Source: Piezodorus guildinii (taxonomy: Eukaryota; Arthropoda; Insecta; Hemiptera; Pentatomidae). Taken from it: a stretch of 64,000 nucleotides of DNA. How positions within the stretch are numbered: position 1 is the first letter of the stretch; each line of letters opens with the position of its first letter. Below the pieces are notes generated by a model. It saw nothing but the letters and a program-made list of their open reading frames with translations, ran no database searches and was not told where the DNA came from. The translations under genes were made by a program, and so were the position numbers. Below, piece by piece: positions 56,745 to 64,000 of the stretch. The stretch is from assembly GCA_023052935.1 (NCBI GenBank), contig CM041295.1, positions 105,960,711-106,024,710 of the forward strand, written 5' to 3'.

Positions 56745-57610
56745 TTTTATTTTTGTTTTCTTGGAGGATTAAAATAAACCCTAACAAATCCCACCAAATC
56801 ACCTTTACCCTTGTCGCAAACCGATGAGTTCCTGCCCCCCAGTATCCTTTAATAACATTACCCTTACTCCTGTTGAGCAAATCCGATACCTAGGTCTCCA
56901 TCTTGAGAAGCGCCTTACTTGGAATCCTCACACAAGACTGAAACGACAAGAAACTGCTCGAAGATATCGATTACTACAACACTTACTAGACAAACGTTCA
57001 AAACTTCCAGTATATTACAAAAGACTCATTTACATCACTATTATCAGACCTATTTGGACGTATGGAATCGAGCTTTGGGGCTCTACAAAACCATCTAATT
57101 CCTCCCGCATCCAGTCCTTACAATCCAAAATCCTTCGAAAATGACCTTAACATCCCATTTATTGCAGACATAGCCCGTGATAGATACTCCTCTTTTCATT
57201 CTAAACTCCCTGCCCATACAAATCCACTTGTCCGTAATTTATCTTCCTTAGATATCCCAGATAATCCTCCAAGGCGACTGAAAAGAAGGTGGCTTCGGGA
57301 CCTACTGAGTTAAAATAGTTAGTGAAGTGCTACCACTGGGTAGTTCTTTCTCAAGACATTTTCATGACATTTTTTTTTTTTTTCATTCCTCATATTTACT
57401 TATTGTGTTCTTTAATACAGTTGTAAATTACAATAAATAAATTTTAAAAAATTTTTTTTGTTTTCTTTTCATTTAAAAAAGTCTATTTTATACCAGTAAC
57501 TATTAACTTGTTTATATTAATTTAATTTACTCCAAGACTCTAAAGCCCTTTTTGTACATTCTGTATATTTTATTCTAAAGGGACATGACCCAGGATAATA
57601 AAGAATTTAA
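56745..57610 (+). mobile_element. LINE family A (jockey-like) fragment
   Basis: Reads KINPNKSHQITF, then PVEQIRYLGLHLEKRLTWNP and KRLIYITIIRPIWTYGIELW (56824-57144). After a deletion/frameshift at about 57140 it continues DLNIPFIADIARDRYSSFHS and DNPPRRLKRRWLRDLL (57062-57313). The 3' UTR runs to GGATAATAAAGAATTTAATT near 57595. Confidence 0.9.
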
Positions 57611-57769
57611 TTATTTATTCAACTTCCTAGATTTAGACCTGTCTTGAAAATAAAAACTCAGCTTCGTACAACTTTTCGTTTTAGAGCTAGACAATAAATA
57701 AGAATTACATCAGATTACGATGGAAACGTTTACTTTAGATTAAATAATCATAACAAACAAGAAAGCTCG

Positions 57770-58085
57770 CAGATACCGACACAACAACATTTACTCGACA
57801 AACTCTCAAAACTTTCCGTCTAGTAAAAAAAAAAGAAAGAATTTTACATTACCATCATTAGACGTAATGGACATATGGATTGAGCTATGGGGTTCGGCTC
57901 CACCATAGCTTCAAATTCCTCCCGCATACAGTCCTGGCAATAAAAAATCCTCCGAAAAATTCCAAATGCCCCTTACTTCGTCATAAACAAAATTATCGAT
58001 AAAGACCTGAATATCCCATTAGTGCAGGCTTAGCCCGTAATAAATATACCTCCTTTACTTTCAAGCTCAAACCCACTTGTTTATA
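57770..58085 (+). mobile_element. LINE family A, heavily decayed second copy
   Basis: GAAAGCTCGCAGATACCGAC...CGACAAACTCTCAAAACTTT, ATTGAGCTATGGGGTTCGG and AATTCCAAATGCCCCTTACTTCG follow the copy at 56955-57190 nearly colinearly, with many stops. Confidence 0.8.
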
Positions 58086-59030
58086 ATTAGAGACCGATTT
58101 TGGTGCAGTAAAAATCCTAAAATCGTGCAAAGTCGTGCATTAAAAATCTCGAAATGTACAAAATAGTGCAGCAAGACTGCAAAACATAAACTTAAGGGTA
58201 TATTAATCTTAAACGTCATAAAATTAACTAATCTAAAGCTATATGGAAGTTGTTTTTCTTGAAAAATTACTTCTCTAAAGTAAAAAAAAAACACGAATCT
58301 CGTGAATAAAACATGGGTATACAATTTTTTTTTTTAACTGGACCAAATTATCCAAATCATTGACTTGTTTAATCAAATAATTGATCATTAATCAAAATTT
58401 ATCTAATTCGTCTATTCCATAGTTAATTAGATTGTAAATTTACAAAACATGTCATAAGTCAATCTAGAAGAACTCACTGAAAAAACAGTTTAAAGAATTG
58501 ATCTGAAATACCTGTGAATAATAAATAGTGGTATGTTATGTAGACCACGTTAATTAATTAAATATATAGAATTTCAATTTTAAATAATATTCAATAGTAA
58601 TTAACAGCTGTTTTTGTATTGGCCGATTTTTTCTGCTTCAATATATCCTTGTGTCCAGTACACAACGAAATAAATAATAATATTTTTATAAATTACATCC
58701 AAAATTATAGCAAGGAAGAGTTCGTTTTAACTGTTTTACAATAAGCGTCTGTTTAGGGTTTTCTTTCACACTCCATTGATCGTGACTGATCACAAGCAAT
58801 ACCAAACTCAGTTTTCCTACCAGATCTAAGCACAGGTTAGTTAGATATCCAGGATTTAATTTTCGATGAGACACTTGTTCTCCTTTCGGCATTATTTAAA
58901 CATTAACATGAGAGAATACTGAAGAGTTGTAAATAGAGGATTCAGAATGACAACAATAACAACGAACGTCTTCGAATCAGCCCTTCGAAGTAGTGGCTAA
59001 ATCGATAGTGAAGTTAAGAAAATACAGCAT
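58086..59030. other. AT-rich stretch, no gene seen
   Basis: 58080-58150 (GGTGCAGTAAAAATCCTAAA, ATCGTGCAAAGTCGTGCATT) echoes 59690-59765 (AAAGTGCAAAATATGCAATG, AACGTGCAATTT), an unclassified repeat pair. The 68-codon minus frame at 58686-58892 is unrecognised. Confidence 0.4.
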
Positions 59031-59034
59031 TGAA

Positions 59035-59480
59035 ACGCATTATGTTCTGGAATTCTCTACCTACTCATATCCGCCATGCTGCTTCCCTCTCCAACTTTTC
59101 CAATACCTTTTATTATCCCAAAAAGACGCTTAAAAACTGTGATATTTATATTCCTTACATCACACTTTGAAAGTGATATTTGTTCATAGTATATATTTAA
59201 ATGATGTTATCTATTAATTTATATTTAAGTTTGTTCAACACAATATTTTCTAGGAATTGTTTTTACTTTATGTTATCATTGTATATATTTTTTTTGTATA
59301 TATGTGTGTATATGCGTGAGTAATATACACACATAAATTAACCCATATATGTAATTAGTATAAATTATGTTATTTCGGTCTGTTGGCCAGACATGCTGTA
59401 TACTTAAACTGTACAAAGCTGTTATTCTTAGGGGACCCAGTCCCAGAATAAAAATTATTTTCTATTTCTATGTTAGGCGG
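59035..59480 (+). mobile_element. LINE family B 3' end
   Basis: FWNSLPTHIRHAASLSNFS near 59045, then a long AT-rich 3' UTR ending GTTATTCTTAGGGGACCCAG...CCCAGAATAAAAATTATTTT, the same 3' terminus as at 29640-29695. Confidence 0.82.
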
Positions 59481-59859
59481 ATGTGTTTACTTACTTTCAA
59501 GTCAGTAGTAATAATATTACCATTTGTTTTATATCTTCTTAACTAATAATTTAATTCTAGATTTAACAAGAGAAAGGTGATAAAATAAAATATTAAATAT
59601 TGATTAGTAAATCTACGTATATTTATTAGCGAAGATTTGGTTCGAACAATTGTAATATTAAAATTTTAGTATCAAATTCAAATGAAAAGTGCAAAATATG
59701 CAATGAAAATAAAAAACGTGCAATTTAGCCCAAAAATGGTAAAACGTGCAATTTCCTGCATTAAAAAAATGTTATATATTATTCCTTAAAACGTGAACGG
59801 CATAGCTGTGCGGGTTTGAAGCTGATGAACGCTATCAAATAGAACTTGCAAAATCAAGG

Positions 59860-60000
59860 AGATCCGGTATCTATTTATGACCCTCATACATGTGTTGTGA
59901 ACCACCTCCATTTTCCGCTAGTTGGAATCTCATATGACCCAGACGAGGCAGATTAGGTCAATATGGGATGATAAATCCTGCCGTAGAAGCCCAACTCAGT
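59860..60000 (-). mobile_element. LINE family C remnant
   Basis: ATGTGTTGTGAACCACCTCC then ATTTTCCGCTAGTTGGAAT matches 37535-37570 (ATGTGTTCTGCACCACCTCC, ATTTTCGGATAGTTGGGAT), the ILTYA.PVW region of family C. Very short and decayed. Confidence 0.6.
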
Positions 60001-61200
60001 ATGTTACAAGACTTTGGGACTCTTTAGGGAACATAGTTGAGCTTGATTTCAGTTTTTCGTTGACTCAAATAGGACAAATCTTAGGCAACCATTTTTCAGT
60101 CATTCAATACTTATATATTTTCAATAAGCTCTAAATTTCTTGATAACGTTAATATAATAAAATAATAATGTACTAATTTTATTTTATCTAGTATCAGTGA
60201 CATCTATGTGGATATGTGGATATACGTTTCTTTTTCTTGTTTTTATTTACTTATCTATTTTTATTTTTATTTCTATATTTTTATTGTTTACGTTTTTTAT
60301 ATAATTATTTTATTAGATTATATTTTATGATTGTTTTAATGTTTTATATTATATATTTAGTTAGATTATGATATATGTAATTTATGTATATACATTTTTT
60401 TTTTGTTCATTATATAATAGCTGGAATGTAGTACATTACCAATTAGCTAGAATTTCAATTATTATTATTATTTTAATTATTGTAGTTAATGTAAGTTTTT
60501 TGTATGATTTACCACCTGTAATTAGGCCTAGGCCTGTTAGTGGTTGATATAAAATAAAAATGAAAAATGAGTTTTCCATAGAATCAATTTAAAGTAACTA
60601 TCTCTAAAGTAATAAAATCATCAAGTAACACACAACACAAAAAAACCACACAAACAAATAGACACACATACAGACCTTTTTGCGGGGCTTGGTCATTTGG
60701 ACTCAGTGGTCCCTAAAACGTGTATTTCGGTTAGACTCGAATTCGAAAATTTTCACTATCGTAATACTTTTCCTCACTATATTTAGGCAAATGAAGGTAA
60801 ACAATTTTCTTAAATGCAAAGTTGTATAAGTTAATAAAGAATAATGAAAATCAACACTATGCAATTCTTTAAGCTTTTTTTTCAACTCGCAAACTAAATT
60901 AAAATCAAAAAACATTTTGTGATTTTCGTCACCCACCATTACCTTCATTAGATTACATTTTTTCTCAAATCTTTAGCTTTTCAATGATTTATTATACATC
61001 TATATTATTGTTCACATTTGTGGGAAAACAACTTTGTGGAAAATATCTCTATTTTTTTCTTCATTCAGTTGATTATCAAAGTCTTTCATATTTCATAGTT
61101 TCTGTAGAAACTAAATGTTATTCTTAACTTCATTTAAAAGTTCTAAAATTGATTTATGGTGGGAGGTAAGTAAAATCCGTGGATTGCTTATAAAGATATT
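60001..61200. repeat. AT-rich stretch and two high-copy-repeat pieces
   Basis: 60660-60780 is the inverted hairpin-end half (TTTGGACTCAGTGGTCCCTA, AATTCGAAAATTTTCACTAT). 60930-61190 is a body piece ending GAGGTAAGTAAAATCCGTGG. 60180-60520 is T-rich simple sequence. No gene seen. Confidence 0.55.
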
Positions 61201-61679
61201 TCTATCATAATAATAAGAGAAATACTACACAAGAATTCCAAATGCGTAAGTTATAGCTGATTAATTAGAAATATTATATAATATTTTACAACAGTTTTAT
61301 ACTCAACAACATGTCGAAATTCGCTATTATCATTTAATCTGTCACTTGTCGGTTCCAAGTACTTTTCAAGATGTAGTTGAATGGGTTTTGAATTTTTTAG
61401 TGGGTTTATCCTCAAAACGAAAATTTTTTTTCACGCTTTAGACATCAAAGAACAAATTTGGTCTCTTGTCTTCCTGTTTTCAAATCAATGTATCGAATGA
61501 CATATCACTGAGGTTATTTTGTGAAACAACTTTATGAAATCACAATATTTTAATTTAAAATATTTACCCTCATTTTCTATTCATTTTGCCATCGTCTTAT
61601 CAACTTTTCAAGGCCTTAACTTAAAAAATCATGGTTTTATGAAGAAATAAAATCATAAAATGGGTTTTTGACCTGAGGC

Positions 61680-61935
61680 CTTGTAAACCGTGTCTCATTA
61701 CCTGTAGAGTAGTGACTAGCATAACAGTCTTCTGTATCCAAGGTCAACGGTTCAAACATGGCGGATATCCTGGGATTTTTTAAAGGTAGTAAACAATCCT
61801 TGTCAACAGTCAATCAATGTCGTCCTTCGGAGGGGATGTAATGGTGGTCCAGTGACTGTGCGATGTTAGGAACTCAGTAAAGCGGAATTATAATTAAACC
61901 TGAATATGCAAAATTTAGTACTCCCGCTGTAGCAT
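61680..61935 (+). mobile_element. tRNA-derived SINE, family B, decayed copy
   Basis: TTACCTGTAGAGTAGTGACTAGCATAACAG is a mutated family-B head and CAACGGTTCAAACATGGCGG holds the B-box position (GGTTCAAAC). The downstream GGATATCCTGGGATTTTTTA follows the family-B body loosely. Confidence 0.6.
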
Positions 61936-62084
61936 CGCCCGATCAACCACAGTAGCATGAAGTGAAGTTTTTTGTTTTTTATTCACGCCTGTAAAAAACC
62001 ACAATAAGCAAATGTGCTAAAATGAGAAAAAATGGCGTGGACAGGCATGTGGGAGACAGCACCCAATGGTGCATCCTCCTGACA

Positions 62085-62505
62085 TTAAGCACAACTATAT
62101 TTTCAGGTCACGAGGTCCCTCATCCAACTCCTTTTCAGCCTACGCCGAGTTATGTATGGTAAGTCAGTTGTAGCCATGTTTTTCACAAGTTTATTATAAA
62201 GGGAACTTGTGCAGAGACCGGCTTGATTGATGAGGTCCCAGAACCCTGTCGGACACAGACAAAGCGGTCAAAGAGCTTGTAAAACTAAATTGTAAGTGCT
62301 TGGAAGTATAGGTTTTAGTTTATAAAGAAGACCCAGGTGCCACACTCAATCAAAAGCTTGAGTAACACCCAAAAATGCCCGAGAAGCGTATTATATAAAG
62401 TGAAGTTAAATGAATAAACATGATCTTTATGGGTCGAAAAAGTGGCTGATGGTCCGTTCGTTACAGGAACCTTCCCCCAACGCCGTGGTAATGTTTCTTG
62501 TAGCT
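62085..62505 (-). mobile_element. jockey-like LINE reverse-transcriptase core remnant
   Basis: The minus strand near 62390-62330 reads AFLGVTQAFD*VWHLGLLYK, an in-place version of the jockey RT motif AFLDV.QAFD.VWH.GLL.KL. Flanking residues (PSATFSTHKDHVY upstream; SDRVLGPHQS downstream, from VPQGSVLGP) fit the surrounding RT blocks. Internal stops make it inactive. It is the only fragment here from this central part of a jockey-type RT. Confidence 0.65.
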
Positions 62506-62829
62506 TGAGCTGCCGAATGTTCAGGTTGAAAAATAAAAATGCAAGATAATCTCGTATTCCCATGGTCATAGTCGATGACATAGTAAATGTGTGATTAATT
62601 TGAGTAATTGCACAACTTATTAAAAAAAAAAAAAAAAAAAAAAAGATTTATAACGACTTATTATAATCAGTAAATATAAACAGAAACTGAAGTCCGCTAA
62701 TCCTACTTTCGATTTATGAACCTATAAAAACGGACATTTTGTAAAAACAAGTTAATATAATCCGATTTTCACCATATTTTTGTTGTGAAGTATGGTATCC
62801 GGATGGTTCTATATCAATTTCATCGTATT
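62506..62829. other. AT-rich stretch, no gene seen
   Basis: A24-run at 62621-62644. No other recognisable feature. Confidence 0.4.
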
Positions 62830-63500
62830 CCTATCCACTCATTTCAATATTTTTTTTTTTTAAACCCTTATACTTCCATATTTAAGAACCAAAGTAGAAT
62901 GATGACGAGAGTATTTTATATAATTTTGGTCCTTAGAAAATCGTTTAAAAAAAATCACGACAAATTACATCAACTGAAATTTTGGGTGTGCTATAACGAG
63001 GGAGGTTAGAAATGATTTTCATGCTTAATTATTTTTCCTTATTTAGCCTTCTCATTGCACTACTTGTTAGAAATTTTGATCCTGTAAGCTATATCATTTT
63101 TTCAATATAAATATTCAAAGAAGGTTTATTTTCCAGCGCAGTAATATTTATAGTAAAATATCTCAAAAAGGACTGAGTAAAAAATAATGAAACTCATACA
63201 GATTATACCTCTATAAAATAAGTACGATAAAATAAAATTTAGTTGCTGAGATCCATTTTTTAAAAAATATAATACATCAAATATTCTTTGTCTTGTCAGA
63301 TTGAATCTCATTTCATCAACCGACTAAATGATTAACCAAATAACACTAGAACCAGTAGAGTATCAGCCTCTAAATTTGTTCCCATAGTACTCATCGTATA
63401 GAGGTATAATCTGTTTGAGTTTCATTATTTTTTACTCAGTCCTTCTTGAGATATTTTACTATAAATATTATTGAGCCTGAGATTAATCCTTCTTTGAAAA
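62830..63500. mobile_element. Foldback element related to 795-5105, partial copy
   Basis: 62880-63190 matches 4530-4810 directly (GATGACGAGAGTATTTTATA, ACGAGGGAGGTTAGAAATG, TCTCATTGCACTACTTGTTA, AAAAAGGACTGAGTAAAAAA). 63135-63240 is mirrored by 63380-63490 (AATATTTATAGTAAAATATC and its complement; TAATGAAACTCATACAGATT and its complement), leaving a roughly 140-bp loop. Confidence 0.75.
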
Positions 63501-63539
63501 TTTATATTGAAAAAATGATATAGCTTACAGAATAAAAAT

Positions 63540-64000
63540 TTCTGATAACGAGTTTGATTAAATCTGCTAGATCGATGTAAACTTTAATGGGCACTAAGAT
63601 CATCTAGGTTTCATTCTGATTGAAACAGTCTGACAGGGTGGTCTAAAAGCATGATTATTATTATTGTCCATATGGAGACTAATTGTAATATTTCTGAAAA
63701 TAATTTGTTCTCTTCCTTCCCTAATAAACTCGCCTGAAGAGCTGAGAAATTTACTGAGCAATTTATCAGAATTTTCCCACATTTTTAACGAACCCTTGTT
63801 TATGTAAAAATAAAATTGATTGCTGGTGAATAACAACAATAATGTAAACACAAGCTATAGCAGGTGAAATTTGGGGTTGTAATATCGTACGGCTAATATT
63901 TAATATTGTCATTATGGCAAAGGCGAATGGCATAGAATGATATTGACTTTGAAAATAAAAAACAGTTCGTTCGGATTAGCAAGCTCATGTTTAGTAAGTT
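63540..64000. repeat. High-copy-repeat fragment, then AT-rich end of window
   Basis: 63550-63640 (GAGTTTGATTAAATCTGCTA, TTCATTCTGATTGAAACAGT, CTGACAGGG) is a body piece of the high-copy repeat. The remaining 350 bases show no gene. Confidence 0.55.

Noticed and set aside
58686..58892. 68-codon minus-strand frame (LNPGYLTNLCLDLVGK)
   Set aside because: Protein-like in places, but no family recognised, no splice signals and surrounded by repeats; not enough to call a gene.
1..64000. CRISPR arrays, rRNA genes, bacterial-style operons, telomeric repeats
   Set aside because: Looked for and not seen; the repeats present are microsatellites and interspersed elements.

Overview
The window is AT-rich, intron-like and repeat-packed animal DNA, most likely from an insect. 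The evidence is a farnesoic-acid-O-methyltransferase-like (FAMeT/DM9) gene with GT-AG introns, jockey- and RTE-type LINEs, a mariner remnant, tRNA-derived SINEs, many MITE/foldback elements and (TA)n microsatellites. A hemipteroid insect is possible, but the species cannot be named from sequence alone. There are no bacterial-type operons, rRNA genes or CRISPR arrays.

Left part (1-8000): three minus-strand exons (7818-7954, 7337-7601, 1-119) join in phase into a FAMeT domain followed by the start of a DM9 repeat. The 7.2 kb intron between the last two holds a tRNA-derived SINE, a (TA)n tract, a long foldback element that carries an RTE LINE inside a 17-bp target-site duplication, and a small foldback element with a hammerhead-ribozyme-like core. 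A CG-rich block at 45.4-45.55 kb reads, on the minus strand, as a Kozak ATG plus three codons and a perfect donor in the right phase for the 7954 exon. If it is the first exon, the gene spans at least 45 kb and almost everything from 7955 to 45408 is its first intron.

Middle (8000-45400): decayed LINE 3' ends, a giant near-perfect palindrome (12498-16120, about 1.8 kb arms) centred on a small MITE, several MITE families, two SINE families, and a tract (25.6-36 kb) built mainly from repeated copies of one roughly 0.9-kb non-coding repeat. Copies of that repeat are interrupted by SINE and LINE insertions and show mosaic structure.

Right part (45400-64000): more LINE remnants (jockey-like family A, CR1/L2-like family B, RTE), including a three-level nest at 54.66-55.74 kb; a mariner transposase C-terminal remnant; a plausible plus-strand first coding exon at 52140-52188 whose downstream exons I could not identify; a 175-bp tandem duplication followed by a coding-like stretch (53.1-53.5 kb); and a second copy of the left-hand foldback element at about 62.8-63.5 kb.

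Host genes are therefore few (one FAMeT/DM9 gene and perhaps one further 5' exon). The interest lies in the repeats: repeated GAAACGTH hammerhead-like cores in otherwise unrelated foldback elements, the palindrome, nested and composite insertions, and a decayed partial duplicate of a FAMeT exon. All boundaries were read by eye, without alignment software.
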